A DNA stretch of 64,000 nucleotides. Source: Bradyrhizobium sp. AZCC 2262 (GTDB lineage: Bacteria > Pseudomonadota > Alphaproteobacteria > Rhizobiales > Xanthobacteraceae). Location: NCBI RefSeq assembly GCF_036924535.1, contig NZ_JAZHRT010000001.1, positions 5,766,001-5,830,000 of the forward strand, read 5' to 3'. The first letter of the stretch is position 1, and every line of letters begins with the position of its first letter. Position numbers and translations under genes: made by a program. Under the pieces are notes generated by a model. It was given only the letters and a program-made list of their open reading frames with translations. It was not told the DNA's origin and searched no databases. This document shows positions 36,433 through 45,454 of this stretch, piece by piece.

Positions 36433-37476
36433 TTACTGCGGATTCCGGATATCGATTATCTTGGCCAGTTCGTTCATTGCCGATCGCTGCTTTTCGATCC
36501 CTGCCTTCAGTTCCTCAGTTGTGCCGCTCAGCACATTGTGCCCGCCTGCCTCAAGTTTGCGGCGCACATCGGCGTCCCCGCAGATCGCGGCAACGTCCGC
36601 AGCAATTCGGCTTCTCAGCGCTTCGGATAAGGTCTTGCCGCCAAAAATTCCTGCCAGCCCCTCGATTTCAAGCTCGGGATATCCGAGTTCGCGAGCGGTC
36701 TTGACGTCGGGCAGCGTGGCGGCGCGGTCTGGATTGACGACCGCGAGAAAGCGTGCCTTTCCGGCCTGAACGGGCGAGGACGACGCCGTCAATGAGGTCA
36801 GAAGAGCCTGGATGCGGCCTTCGCCCAGATCAGCCTGGGGCTGCGAAGCGTCGCGATAGCTGACGAAGTTCATCTTGAGATCGTGTTGCTTCAGGAACGC
36901 CGAAAATACATAGCGCGGCAACGTCGGTCCTGAAGTCCAGGCATATTTCCCCGGGCCGGCTCGCAACGCCTCGATCAACTCCGGGATGCTGTTGACGGAT
37001 AGCTGGTTACCGACGGTGAGCATCAACACGATTGCGGTGGTAGCAGAAATCGGCACCAGATCGCGGTTGACGTCGTATGGCAGCTTCTCGACCAGCATCG
37101 GCGCGACGGTGATCGAGCCGGCCACGGTATACAATAGCGTATGATCATCCTGGCTTGCGACGAACGAACCGACGCCGATCGTGCCCTCGCCTCCGGGCCG
37201 ATCCTCCACGACGACCGGCTTGCCCCATTTCTTGCCAAGCGCGTCGGCGAAAATCCGGGCCGCGGCATCGTTGGCGCTGCCCGGCGGAAACGTCACGATC
37301 AGCTTGACCTGCCGCTCGGGCCAATCCGCACTCGCGGACATGGGCGCGACGAGAGCCATAACCAAGGCCGCAAGGCCCGCGAGCGCGCGCAGCCGCCGCG
37401 CGTTGCGCCAGCCGGACCTTCCGGGAGCCGAGCGATCAGCGGTCCAGGCTGAACCACGAGACATCGGCGAGAACAT
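36433..37476 (-). CDS. Bug/TctC-family tripartite tricarboxylate transporter binding protein
   Basis: The 347-residue periplasmic binding protein has a signal sequence (ALAGLAALVMALVAPMSASA, about 27-50) and Bug-family landmarks (WPERQVKLIVTFPPGSANDA, VVVEDRPGGEGTIG). No TctA or TctB membrane partner is nearby, which is common for this expanded family. GGGAGG precedes the start region; the ATG at 37476 is used, but a GTG two codons earlier has better spacing. It is divergent from the vanillate-demethylase-like oxygenase, so a carboxylated aromatic ligand is conceivable. Confidence 0.88.
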   Translation of the reverse strand: MFSPMSRGSAWTADRSAPGRSGWRNARRLRALAGLAALVMALVAPMSASADWPERQVKLIVTFPPGSANDAAARIFADALGKKWGKPVVVEDRPGGEGTIGVGSFVASQDDHTLLYTVAGSITVAPMLVEKLPYDVNRDLVPISATTAIVLMLTVGNQLSVNSIPELIEALRAGPGKYAWTSGPTLPRYVFSAFLKQHDLKMNFVSYRDASQPQADLGEGRIQALLTSLTASSSPVQAGKARFLAVVNPDRAATLPDVKTARELGYPELEIEGLAGIFGGKTLSEALRSRIAADVAAICGDADVRRKLEAGGHNVLSGTTEELKAGIEKQRSAMNELAKIIDIRNPQ

Positions 37477-37664
37477 CGTCACGATTGCCTCCCATCGGTC
37501 AGGGGCTTGGATCGACGCTGCGGCTTTCGTCGACCCGTTACTCAGGCGAGCGGTCACTTGCTTCGATGGCGCGTGCAGGCCTGCCGCGTGCAGAAGCCTG
37601 CTGGGCTTGCGATCAGGGTGACGGCAAACCTGAGTTGACGGAATGAGATAGTCCACAAAGCTCC

Positions 37665-37737
37665 TGTATACTTGTAAGGTAGTATAATACTATTAATTTT
37701 GCTTTAGTTGCCATACCATCGACTATAATGTATACAT
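37665..37737. promoter_or_regulatory. AT-rich divergent promoter with palindromes
   Basis: The gap between the Bug-type gene and the Rieske gene is strikingly AT-rich. It contains TGTATAC (37665-37671), TAGTATAATACTA (37680-37692, near-perfect palindrome) and ATGTATACAT (37728-37737, perfect palindrome). The repeated TGTATAC core suggests binding sites for the GntR/FCD regulator encoded in the operon. The last site lies 26 bp before the oxygenase start codon. Confidence 0.55.
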
Positions 37738-37762
37738 CTTGCACTCATCAGGGAGTGCAGCC

Positions 37763-38812
37763 ATGCCGTCATCGTTCCCGCTCAATGCCTGGTACGCCGC
37801 CGCCTGGGATGTCGATCTCAAGCACGCGCTGTTTCCGCGCACGATCTGCGGCAAGCATGTCGTGATGTACCGCCAGTCCAACGGACGGGTTTGCGCGCTG
37901 GAGGATGCCTGCTGGCATCGGCTGGTGCCGCTGTCGAAGGGACGGCTCGATGGCGACACCGTCGTCTGCGGCTATCACGGGCTGAAATACAACGCGCAGG
38001 GCCGCTGCACCTACATGCCCTCGCAGGACACCATCAACCCGTCCGCCTGCGTGCGCTCCTATCCCGTGGTCGAACGCCATCGCTTCATCTGGCTATGGAT
38101 GGGTGATCCGGCGCTCGCGGACCCCGCGCTGGTGCCGGACATGCACTGGAACGACGATCCGGCCTGGGCCGGCGATGGCAAGACCATTCATGTGAAGTGC
38201 GACTACCGCCTCGTGGTCGACAATTTGATGGACCTGACCCACGAGACCTTCGTGCATGGCTCCAGCATCGGCAATGACCACGTCGCCGAAGCCCCGTTCG
38301 ACGTCACCCATGGCGACAAGACCGTAACCGTGACGCGCTGGATGAAGGGCATCGACGCCCCGCCATTCTGGGCCGCGCAATTGCAGAAGTCCGGCCCCGT
38401 CGACCGCTGGCAGATCATCAACTTCCAGGCGCCCGGCACCGTCAATATCGACGTCGGCGTCGCCCCCGCCGGGACCGGCGCGCCGGAGGGCGACCGCTCG
38501 CGGGGCGTCAACGGTTTTGTGCTCAACACCATGACGCCGGAGACCGATACCACCTGTCACTATTTCTGGGCCTTCGTCCGCAATTACCGGACCACCGAGC
38601 AGAAGCTGACCACCGAGATCCGCGAAGGCGTTGCCGGCATCTTCCACGAAGATGAGATCATCCTCGAAGCGCAGCAGCGCGCGATGAACGAAAATCCCGA
38701 CCGCACCTTCTACAACCTCAATATCGATGCCGGCGCGATGTGGGCGCGGCGCGTGATCGACCGCATGGTCGCGCGCGAGTCCGCGCCGCAGACCGTTCAA
38801 GCCGCGGAGTGA
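37763..38812 (+). CDS. vanA: Rieske aromatic oxygenase, vanillate O-demethylase VanA-like
   Basis: This 349-residue oxygenase has an N-terminal Rieske [2Fe-2S] domain with C50, H52, C69 and H72 (ACWHRLVPL and CGYHGLKYN). A catalytic domain follows with mononuclear iron ligands H160 and H165 in DNLMDLTHETFVH. The family demethylates methoxybenzoates such as vanillate, releasing formaldehyde, with electrons from a VanB reductase. That reductase lies two genes downstream. GGGAG precedes the ATG. Vanillate is the best guess for substrate, but related methoxylated acids are possible. Confidence 0.88.
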   Translation: MPSSFPLNAWYAAAWDVDLKHALFPRTICGKHVVMYRQSNGRVCALEDACWHRLVPLSKGRLDGDTVVCGYHGLKYNAQGRCTYMPSQDTINPSACVRSYPVVERHRFIWLWMGDPALADPALVPDMHWNDDPAWAGDGKTIHVKCDYRLVVDNLMDLTHETFVHGSSIGNDHVAEAPFDVTHGDKTVTVTRWMKGIDAPPFWAAQLQKSGPVDRWQIINFQAPGTVNIDVGVAPAGTGAPEGDRSRGVNGFVLNTMTPETDTTCHYFWAFVRNYRTTEQKLTTEIREGVAGIFHEDEIILEAQQRAMNENPDRTFYNLNIDAGAMWARRVIDRMVARESAPQTVQAAE

Positions 38813-38816
38813 GACC

Positions 38817-39569
38817 ATGAGCGAACGCGACGCCGAGCGCTCCGTCTCACAGACCGTGCGCGCGCAACTCGCGCTGCGCGACATGATCCTGTCGGGGCGG
38901 CTGCGCCCGGGCGAGCGCATCTCCGAGCTGCAGGCGGTCGACATCACGGGCGTGTCGCGGACGCCGGTGCGGTTGGCGCTGGTGCGGCTGGAGGATGAAG
39001 GCCTGCTGCAGGCGATCCCCTCCGGCGGTTTCATGGTGAAGGCGTTTACCGAACGCGACATCCTGGATTCGATCGAACTGCGCGGCACGCTGGAGGGCCT
39101 CGCTGCCCGCTTTGCGGCCGAGCGCGGCGTCAGCGCGCGGAGCCTCGAGCCATTGAAGGAATGCCTCGCCGACCTCGATCAACTGGTGCGGCAGGATCCG
39201 ATTTCAGTCGAAGCGTTTTCCGCCTATGTGACCATGAATGCGCGGTTTCACGCGCTGCTCAATGAACTATCCGCGAGCGCGCCACTGATCCGCGAAATCG
39301 ATCGCGTCTCCGCGCTGCCGTTCGCCTCCCCCAGCGCGTTTGTGATGGCGCAGTCGGCATTGCCGGAAGCGCACCAGATCCTGCTGCTCGCACAGGATCA
39401 TCATCGCATCGTGGTCGACGCGATCGAGAACCGCGAGGGTGCCCGGGCCGAAGCCGTGTTGCGCGAGCATTCGCGCCTCGCCGCGCGCAATCTCCGGCTC
39501 GCGATCCGAAACCGCACGCATCTCGAACTGATGCCTGCGCTCGCTTTGCTCAAATCGTCAGCCGAATAG
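38817..39569 (+). CDS. GntR/FCD-family regulator (VanR-like)
   Basis: The 250-residue regulator has an N-terminal GntR winged HTH (RDMILSGRLRPGERISELQ, GVSRTPVRLALVRLEDEGLL) and a C-terminal FCD effector domain with metal-binding histidines (NARFHALL, HHRIVVDAIENREG). The start is four bases after the oxygenase stop, and the reductase follows 10 bases later. It therefore sits inside the operon it probably represses, with palindromic sites upstream of the oxygenase gene. Confidence 0.9.
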   Translation: MSERDAERSVSQTVRAQLALRDMILSGRLRPGERISELQAVDITGVSRTPVRLALVRLEDEGLLQAIPSGGFMVKAFTERDILDSIELRGTLEGLAARFAAERGVSARSLEPLKECLADLDQLVRQDPISVEAFSAYVTMNARFHALLNELSASAPLIREIDRVSALPFASPSAFVMAQSALPEAHQILLLAQDHHRIVVDAIENREGARAEAVLREHSRLAARNLRLAIRNRTHLELMPALALLKSSAE

Positions 39570-39579
39570 GAAAGCGCCC

Positions 39580-40560
39580 ATGCGTTTTGCCGAGCAATGG
39601 AGCTGGTGCACCGTCGAAACTGTCCGCGACGTGACGCCCGCGATCCGCGAATTCAGATTGCGCCCCGAGAACGGCCGCGTGCCGCCCTACCCGGCCGGCA
39701 GCCACATCGGCGTTTCCGTGCTGATCGAGGGGCAGCCGGCGCGGCGCTCCTATTCGCTGGTGGAGAACAGCGATCCCAGCACCTATCGCATCGCGGTGCG
39801 GCTCGCAGCGGACAGCCGCGGCGGCTCGCGCGGCATGTGGAATTTGCGAGCCGGCGCGCGGATCGAGACCTCAAATCCGGCGTCCCTGCTCGAAATCGAC
39901 TGGACCAGGAAGAACTATTGCCTGATCGCCGGCGGCATCGGCATCACGCCGGTCACTGGTATCGCAGCCGCCCTGCGCCGAAGGAATATCGACGCTCCCC
40001 TGCACTATGCCGTCAAATCACGCGCCGACGCCGCCTTCCTCGACGAACTCACCGCGCTGCTCGGTGATCTCTTGATCGTGCACGCCTCCGATGAAGGCGC
40101 CCGGCTCGATCTGGATACCACCTTCCGGGCCTTGCCGGATGACGCCATCGCCATCATGTGCGGACCGATGCGGATGCTGGAAGCGGCGCGTCGCGCCTGG
40201 AATAACGCGGGAAGAGCGCCGGCCGATCTGCGTTATGAGACCTTCGGCTCCAGCGGCCTGAAGCCGACAGCCGAATTCCGCGTGCGCCTGAAGGATACCG
40301 ACACCGAACTCGTCGTGCCGCAGAACAGCTCGATGCTGGACGCACTGAACGGCGCCGGTTTTGAGGTGATCTCGGACTGCCAGCGCGGCGAATGCGGCAT
40401 CTGCGCCGTCGACGTCGTTGCCGTCGAGGGCGAGATCGACCATCGCGACGTGTTCTTCAGCGACCAGCAGAAGCAGGACAACCGCAAGATCTGCCCCTGT
40501 GTGTCCCGCGCGATCGGCGTTGTGACCATCGACACGCTGTACCGGGCTGACGTGGCCTAG
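39580..40560 (+). CDS. vanB: Vanillate demethylase reductase VanB-like
   Basis: This 326-residue phthalate-dioxygenase-reductase-type flavoprotein has an FMN domain (SYSLVENSDPSTYRIAVRL), an NAD domain (LIAGGIGITPVTGIAAAL, IMCGPMRMLEAA) and a C-terminal plant-type [2Fe-2S] ferredoxin with the cluster cysteines in DCQRGECGICAVD and ICPC. It passes NADH electrons to the Rieske oxygenase. GGAAAG precedes the ATG. It completes the oxygenase, regulator and reductase operon. Confidence 0.92.
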   Translation: MRFAEQWSWCTVETVRDVTPAIREFRLRPENGRVPPYPAGSHIGVSVLIEGQPARRSYSLVENSDPSTYRIAVRLAADSRGGSRGMWNLRAGARIETSNPASLLEIDWTRKNYCLIAGGIGITPVTGIAAALRRRNIDAPLHYAVKSRADAAFLDELTALLGDLLIVHASDEGARLDLDTTFRALPDDAIAIMCGPMRMLEAARRAWNNAGRAPADLRYETFGSSGLKPTAEFRVRLKDTDTELVVPQNSSMLDALNGAGFEVISDCQRGECGICAVDVVAVEGEIDHRDVFFSDQQKQDNRKICPCVSRAIGVVTIDTLYRADVA

Positions 40561-40581
40561 CGCCTGGAGGCGCCTGTCTCG

Positions 40582-40992
40582 CTAGAAGAATTCGCCGAGA
40601 AACGCCGCTGCTTCATCCGAGATGCCGACGATCTTGTTCGTTGCCTGACGATAGAACTTGAAATTGAGTTCGGTCGCGGGTTGGCCGTCATTCCAGTCGG
40701 TGAAATGCTTGAGTTCGCTCCGCCCGAGCGGCCGCTTCGCGCGCGCGGTGCGTCCGATGGTGACGCTCACGCGCGGCGTTTGCCTGATGATGCCGCGCTT
40801 CCTGGCGGTCGCTTCGGCCGAAATGACAACGCCGCACGCAATCAGGCCTTGACCGCCCTCGTTCTCGCTCGCGAACACGAAAACCGTATCGCCCTCGGCG
40901 ATATGCTTGCCGCCATACATGGTCTTTTGCGCGGTGAACGCGAACGTCTTCGACCGCGGATCGGAAACCTCGGCCTTGATCGCGAACGCCAT
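40582..40992 (-). CDS. Conserved hypothetical protein
   Basis: This 136-residue basic, soluble protein starts MAFAIKAEVSDPRSKTF. It has no membrane helix or signal peptide. The pattern YGGKHIAEGDTVFVFASENEG followed by GLIACGVVISAE recalls PUA/EVE-like beta-barrels, but I cannot assign a family with certainty. GAGGAGC directly precedes the ATG. It ends convergently against vanB, and the GMC oxidoreductase gene ends just upstream on the same strand. Confidence 0.7.
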   Translation of the reverse strand: MAFAIKAEVSDPRSKTFAFTAQKTMYGGKHIAEGDTVFVFASENEGGQGLIACGVVISAEATARKRGIIRQTPRVSVTIGRTARAKRPLGRSELKHFTDWNDGQPATELNFKFYRQATNKIVGISDEAAAFLGEFF

Positions 40993-41008
40993 GCTCCTCG
41001 CGCCAATT

Positions 41009-42652
41009 CTAGGCCGGCACCGGGAACCTGACCGCCTCCAGCGCGGTCTTGCCGCGGATCATGTCGGAGGCCTTGTCGGCGATCATCAGCGTCGAGGCGT
41101 TGAGATTGGCCGAGATCATCCGCGGCATGATCGAGGCGTCGACCACGCGCAGGCCCTGCAGGCCGTGCACGCGCAACTGGTCGTCGACCACGGCCCATTT
41201 GGCGTCCGCCGGTCCCATGCGGCAGGTGCAGCCGGGATGGAACGTGGTGGTGCCGCGCTCGGTGGCGGCGGCCAAAAATTCGTCGTCGCTCTGCACCTTG
41301 GGCCCGGGGAAATCCTCATAAGCATAGTACGGCGCGAGCGGCGCGGACGCGAGCAGCCGGCGCGCCAGCTTCATGCCGGCGACGACGACGCGGCGGTCGA
41401 TCTCCTCGACGAGGTAATTGGTCTGGATGATCGGCGGCGCGAACGGATCGGCGGAGCGGATGCGGACATAACCGCGGCTCTCGGGGCGCTGCTGCCATGA
41501 GGCAACCGTCATGCCGGGCTCATCCTCAAGCTGGCCCTGCACGCCTTCCTTGTAGCTTGCGGGTGTAAACGTGAGCTGCAGGTCGGAGCTTTCGGTAGTC
41601 TCGCCGGAGTGCCAGAAGCAATAGACCATGGTCGGCGACAGCGACAGCAGGCCGCGCCGCGTCGTCGCCCATTTCAGCGCCTCGACCCAGAGGCTCACGC
41701 CGCGCCTGAGTTCATTGATGGTCCTGATGTTCTTGACGCGCGCGACCGAACGCGGCGCGTAATGGTCCTGCAGGCCTTCGCCGACGCCCGGCAGCGCGTG
41801 ACGGACCTCGATGCCGTGCGATTGCAACAATTCCGGCGAGCCGACGCCGGACAATTGCAGCACCTGCGGAGAGTTGTAAGTGCCGCCGGAAAGAATCACT
41901 TCCTTGCTGGCGCGCACCTCGACCGGCGCACCGCCCTTGCCGCCTTTGAGATAGCGCACGCCGACCGCGCGCTTGCCTTCGAAAATGAGATTGGTGACAT
42001 GCGCGTACGTCCGCACATCGACATTGCCGCGCTTGCGTGCCGGATGCAGGAACGCCTTCGCGGCACTCATGCGCAGGCCATTTTCGATGGTGCGCTGGCA
42101 GTAGGACACGCCCTCCTGGATCGCGCCGTTGTAGTCGGGGTTGCGCGGAATGCCGAGGCTCATGGCGCCTTCCATGAAGGCTTCGCAGAGCGGATCGTTC
42201 CAGTCCATGGTGGTGACGGTGAGGTTGCCGTTGCGTCCGCGAAAGGTCTCATCGCCCTCGCCGACCCGTCGCTCCAGACGCTTGAAGTACGGCAAGATAT
42301 CCGGATAGCCCCAGCCGCGGTTGCCGAGCTGCGCCCAGGTGTCGAAATCCTGGCGCTGGCCGCGGTTGTAGATGTGGCCGTTGATCGACGACGATCCGCC
42401 CAGCGTCTTGCCGCGCGGCGCGTAAATGCTGCGACCGCCGGTCCACGGGCCGGGCTCTTGGCTGTAGCCCCAGTTGACGCTCTTCATGTGGAACGTCTTG
42501 ATGAAGCCGGCCGGCAGATGAATGTACGGGTGCCAATCAGTTGGTCCCGCTTCCAGTACACAGATGCGGCTCGCAGCATCTTCACTGAGCCGGTTGGCGA
42601 GCACGCTGCCTGCGGAGCCCGCGCCGATAATCACATAATCGAACGTTTCCAT
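41009..42652 (-). CDS. GMC-family oxidoreductase (choline-dehydrogenase-like)
   Basis: The 547-residue flavoprotein begins with the FAD motif DYVIIGAGSAGSVLANRLSE. It contains PRGKTLGGSSSINGHIYNRG, GGTYNSPQVLQLSGVG, and the C-terminal active-site region TTFHPGCTCRMG and MISANLNASTLMIADKAS. Such enzymes oxidise primary alcohols to aldehydes and feed the respiratory chain. It probably forms a transcription unit with the GNAT gene 24 bases upstream. The substrate is unknown. Confidence 0.92.
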   Translation of the reverse strand: METFDYVIIGAGSAGSVLANRLSEDAASRICVLEAGPTDWHPYIHLPAGFIKTFHMKSVNWGYSQEPGPWTGGRSIYAPRGKTLGGSSSINGHIYNRGQRQDFDTWAQLGNRGWGYPDILPYFKRLERRVGEGDETFRGRNGNLTVTTMDWNDPLCEAFMEGAMSLGIPRNPDYNGAIQEGVSYCQRTIENGLRMSAAKAFLHPARKRGNVDVRTYAHVTNLIFEGKRAVGVRYLKGGKGGAPVEVRASKEVILSGGTYNSPQVLQLSGVGSPELLQSHGIEVRHALPGVGEGLQDHYAPRSVARVKNIRTINELRRGVSLWVEALKWATTRRGLLSLSPTMVYCFWHSGETTESSDLQLTFTPASYKEGVQGQLEDEPGMTVASWQQRPESRGYVRIRSADPFAPPIIQTNYLVEEIDRRVVVAGMKLARRLLASAPLAPYYAYEDFPGPKVQSDDEFLAAATERGTTTFHPGCTCRMGPADAKWAVVDDQLRVHGLQGLRVVDASIMPRMISANLNASTLMIADKASDMIRGKTALEAVRFPVPA

Positions 42653-42676
42653 CGTCTCGCTTCTGGCGCGGCTTAG

Positions 42677-43270
42677 TTACCGCGGCTTGTCGTTGAGTTG
42701 ATAGGTGAGATGTGCCTTCACCGTCGGCCATTCGCTGGCGATGATGCTGTAAACCACGGTGTCGCGCAACGTGCCGTTCGGCGCGATCTGGTGGCTTCTC
42801 AGGATGCCATCCTGTTTGGCGCCCAGACGCTCGATGCCGCGCCGGCTCTGGTGATTGAAGAAGTGCGTGCGGAACTCTACCGCAATGCAGTTGAGCTGCT
42901 CGAAGGCATGCGTCAGCAACAGCAATTTGCACTGCGTATTGAGCGCGCTGCGCTGCACGCGCTTGGCATACCAGGTGGAGCCGATTTCGACGCGGCGGTT
43001 GGCGGCATCGACGTTCATATAGGTCGACATGCCGGCGATCTTGCCCTCGGCATCAAACACCGTGAATGGCAGCATCGAGCCGGCCGCGAACAGGCCGAGC
43101 CGGCGGTCGATTTCCTTTTTCATGTTTTCGGCGGTCGGGATGAAGGTGTACCAGAGCTTCCACAGCTCGCCGTCGCTCACGGCTTCCACGAGTCCGTCGA
43201 TGTGATCGTGCGACAACGGCTCCAGCCGCGCGTACTCGCCGCGAAGGGTAACCGGTTCAAGAAAGGCCAT
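42677..43270 (-). CDS. GNAT-family N-acetyltransferase
   Basis: The 197-residue protein resembles RimJ/RimL-type acetyltransferases. The N-terminus MAFLEPVTLRGEYARLEPLS and the segments GMSTYMNVDAANRRVEIGST, LNTQCKLLLLTHAFEQLN and AVEFRTHFFNHQSRRGIERL cover the acetyl-CoA fold. Length is normal. It lies upstream of the GMC oxidoreductase on the same strand. The target amine is unknown. Confidence 0.88.
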   Translation of the reverse strand: MAFLEPVTLRGEYARLEPLSHDHIDGLVEAVSDGELWKLWYTFIPTAENMKKEIDRRLGLFAAGSMLPFTVFDAEGKIAGMSTYMNVDAANRRVEIGSTWYAKRVQRSALNTQCKLLLLTHAFEQLNCIAVEFRTHFFNHQSRRGIERLGAKQDGILRSHQIAPNGTLRDTVVYSIIASEWPTVKAHLTYQLNDKPR

Positions 43271-43320
43271 TCAAAACTCCGTTCTCTCACCGTCATTGCG
43301 AGGAGCGACAGCGATCCATC

Positions 43321-43406
43321 ATCGTCATTCCGGGGCGACGCGAGGCATCGAACCCGGAATCTCGAGATCCCGGGTTCGATGCTTCGCATCGCCCCGGGAT
43401 GACGAT
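43321..43406. repeat. Long imperfect palindromic intergenic repeat
   Basis: Two arms of about 37 bp (43321-43357 and 43370-43406) are inverted copies with about three mismatches, starting ATCGTCATTCCGGGGCGA and ending TCGCCCCGGGATGACGAT, around a short loop with CTCGAG. This has the form of dispersed rhizobial REP/RIME-type elements. It lies between the GNAT and SMP-30 genes and could form a hairpin in the transcript. Confidence 0.8.
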
Positions 43407-43424
43407 TGCGTTTTGGCGCAATCG

Positions 43425-44351
43425 TCACTTGTTCAAAAAATTCAGCGCCAGTCCAGGGCGCGCCCAATCCATCGCGATCAGCTCGCCCTTGCCTGACAGC
43501 GTGATGTAGGCGGTCTTCAGTTCAGGCCCGCCAAAGGCGATGTTGGTGGTGACGCGGTCACCGGTCGGAACCTGCTCGACGAGCTTGCCGTCGGGCGCGA
43601 TCACCGAGATGCATCCCGAGACCAGCGTCGCTACGCAGACATTGCCGTTGGCTTCCACTGCCATCGAATCGAACATCTGGTAGCCGCCGAGCCCCGCGAT
43701 CGGCTTGCCGCGCTCGCCGCGATAAATCACGTCGCGCGGCTTGATGGTGCCGGGCTCGGCAATTTCGTAGGCCCACAGCCGCGCGGTCGGCGTCTCCGCG
43801 ATGTAGACCGTCTTCTCGTCCGGCGACAGGCCGATGCCGTTGGCGGGCAGCACGCCGTGCACGGCCTCGACGATCTCCTTCATGCCCGGCTTGAGATAGT
43901 AGAACGCGCCGACATCCATGTCGCGGGCGCGGCGCTTGCCGAGGTCGGAGAACCAGAGGCCGCCGTGCTTGTCGAACACCAGGTCGTTGGGGCCCCGCAG
44001 CGCATGCTCGCCGCATCTGTCGACGACGGTCTCGACCTTGCCGCTCTGCATATCGACGCGCTGGATCGAGCCACCCTGATAGTCATCGGGCTGCGGCCCC
44101 GGCATGATCATCTTGCCGGTCGGAATCCAGCTGAAGCCGCCATTGTTGCAGATATACATTTTGCCGTCGGGGCCGAGCGCGGCACCGTTCGGGCCGCCCG
44201 GAATCTGCGCGACGACCTCTTTCCGCCCGTCGGGATAAACCCGCGTCAGCCGCTTGCCGCGGATTTCGACCAGCACGACCGAGCCGTCGGGCATGACGAC
44301 AGGGCCTTCCGGAAATTCCAGATCGGTGGCGAGAACGCGGATATCGGCCAT
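43425..44351 (-). CDS. SMP-30/gluconolactonase-family protein
   Basis: This 308-residue six-bladed beta-propeller of the SMP-30/LRE family has MADIRVLATDLEFPEGPVV with the metal-binding Glu, PGGPNGAALGPDGKMYICNN, RGPNDLVFDKHGGLWFSD and ANGIGLSPDEKTVYIAET. Family members hydrolyse sugar or other lactones with a divalent metal. GGGAGG precedes the ATG at 44351; a start 20 codons earlier lacks such a site. There is no signal peptide. Confidence 0.9.
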   Translation of the reverse strand: MADIRVLATDLEFPEGPVVMPDGSVVLVEIRGKRLTRVYPDGRKEVVAQIPGGPNGAALGPDGKMYICNNGGFSWIPTGKMIMPGPQPDDYQGGSIQRVDMQSGKVETVVDRCGEHALRGPNDLVFDKHGGLWFSDLGKRRARDMDVGAFYYLKPGMKEIVEAVHGVLPANGIGLSPDEKTVYIAETPTARLWAYEIAEPGTIKPRDVIYRGERGKPIAGLGGYQMFDSMAVEANGNVCVATLVSGCISVIAPDGKLVEQVPTGDRVTTNIAFGGPELKTAYITLSGKGELIAMDWARPGLALNFLNK

Positions 44352-44498
44352 GAATCCTCCCGGCATTTCTTGGGCGCAGGCGAATTCCAGGCTCGACCGC
44401 ACGCGCAACATTTCGTTGCGTCATGTTATGGCAAAGCAGATCACGCTTGCCAAGCAACCGCGGGCAATCCCGCGGCGCAGGGCAGCATTGCGGTGATG

Positions 44499-45335
44499 CT
44501 ATTCCCTCACCGGCACCCAGATCTCCAGCCCGCCATTGCCGGTAGCCGGATCGAAATTCTCGTCGTAGCGCTCAAAACTCGGGGCGTCGGCCGCTTTCAT
44601 GCCGGATGCCGGCAGCCAGTGATTCCAGATCGTGTTGACGGTGCGGCGGATGGTCGAGATATGCTCGGCGTGGGTGAAGACAGCATATTTCTGTTCGGGA
44701 ATCCGCACGCGCGCGAACTCGCGCGGCAGGTCGGAGAAGTCGGCGACCTCGACGCCGGCGACGTAGTCGAAATTGCCGGCGTCGTCGCCGTTGCAGCAGA
44801 CGCCATAGGCGACCTTGCCGATCCGCGCCGGGATGTGGTCGACGCTCTGGTGAAACTGGTGCCACAGGTTCGGAATGCCGGCGCCGCAGTTTTCATGGGT
44901 GCAGCGTTCGGCGATGCCGGAGACCAGAAACGGCTTGCCGGTTTCGAAACGCGGAGGCTTGAGATTGTCGAGCAGGGTTGAGTCCATGACGATGGGCTCC
45001 TGAAGCTTGAGACGATCGAGGCACGTTGCGGCGCGAACCATCTCCGGCGTGACGCCGAAATGGTCGCGGAACGCGCGGGTGAAAGCTTCGTGAGAGCCGT
45101 AGTCCGCATCCAGCGCGAGGCTGAGAATATCGGGGGCGCCTGCCGCGAGCGCCTGCGCGGCCTTGCTGAGCCTTCGGGCACGCACATAGCGCATCACCGA
45201 AATGCCGGTGGCGGTGGCGAACGCCCGCACCAGATGGAAGCGCGAGACGCCGGCAACGCCGGCGACGTCATCGAGCGTCAATGGTTCGGCGAGATGACTT
45301 TCGATATACCAGAGCGCTTTCTGGGCCGGATTCAT
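44499..45335 (-). CDS. AraC-family regulator with GyrI-like domain
   Basis: The 278-residue protein has two AraC helix-turn-helix motifs at the N-terminus (LTLDDVAGVAGVSRFHLVR, ALDADYGSHEAFTRAFRDHF, residues 1-105). A GyrI-like ligand-binding domain follows (about 125-278), ending GGLEIWVPVRE. This arrangement is known from multidrug-binding regulators such as Rob. It is divergent from the mandelate-racemase-family gene, with about 120 bp between them. Confidence 0.9.
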   Translation of the reverse strand: MNPAQKALWYIESHLAEPLTLDDVAGVAGVSRFHLVRAFATATGISVMRYVRARRLSKAAQALAAGAPDILSLALDADYGSHEAFTRAFRDHFGVTPEMVRAATCLDRLKLQEPIVMDSTLLDNLKPPRFETGKPFLVSGIAERCTHENCGAGIPNLWHQFHQSVDHIPARIGKVAYGVCCNGDDAGNFDYVAGVEVADFSDLPREFARVRIPEQKYAVFTHAEHISTIRRTVNTIWNHWLPASGMKAADAPSFERYDENFDPATGNGGLEIWVPVRE

Positions 45336-45454
45336 GACTGACAGCTTTCCTACGAAGCGATCCGATTATGATCGTTTGCTTCGCGTTTCATTTGACAATC
45401 CTTGCTCTCTGTTTCTGCCGCTGACAATGTACCGGAGCACGATTGGAGGGAACC

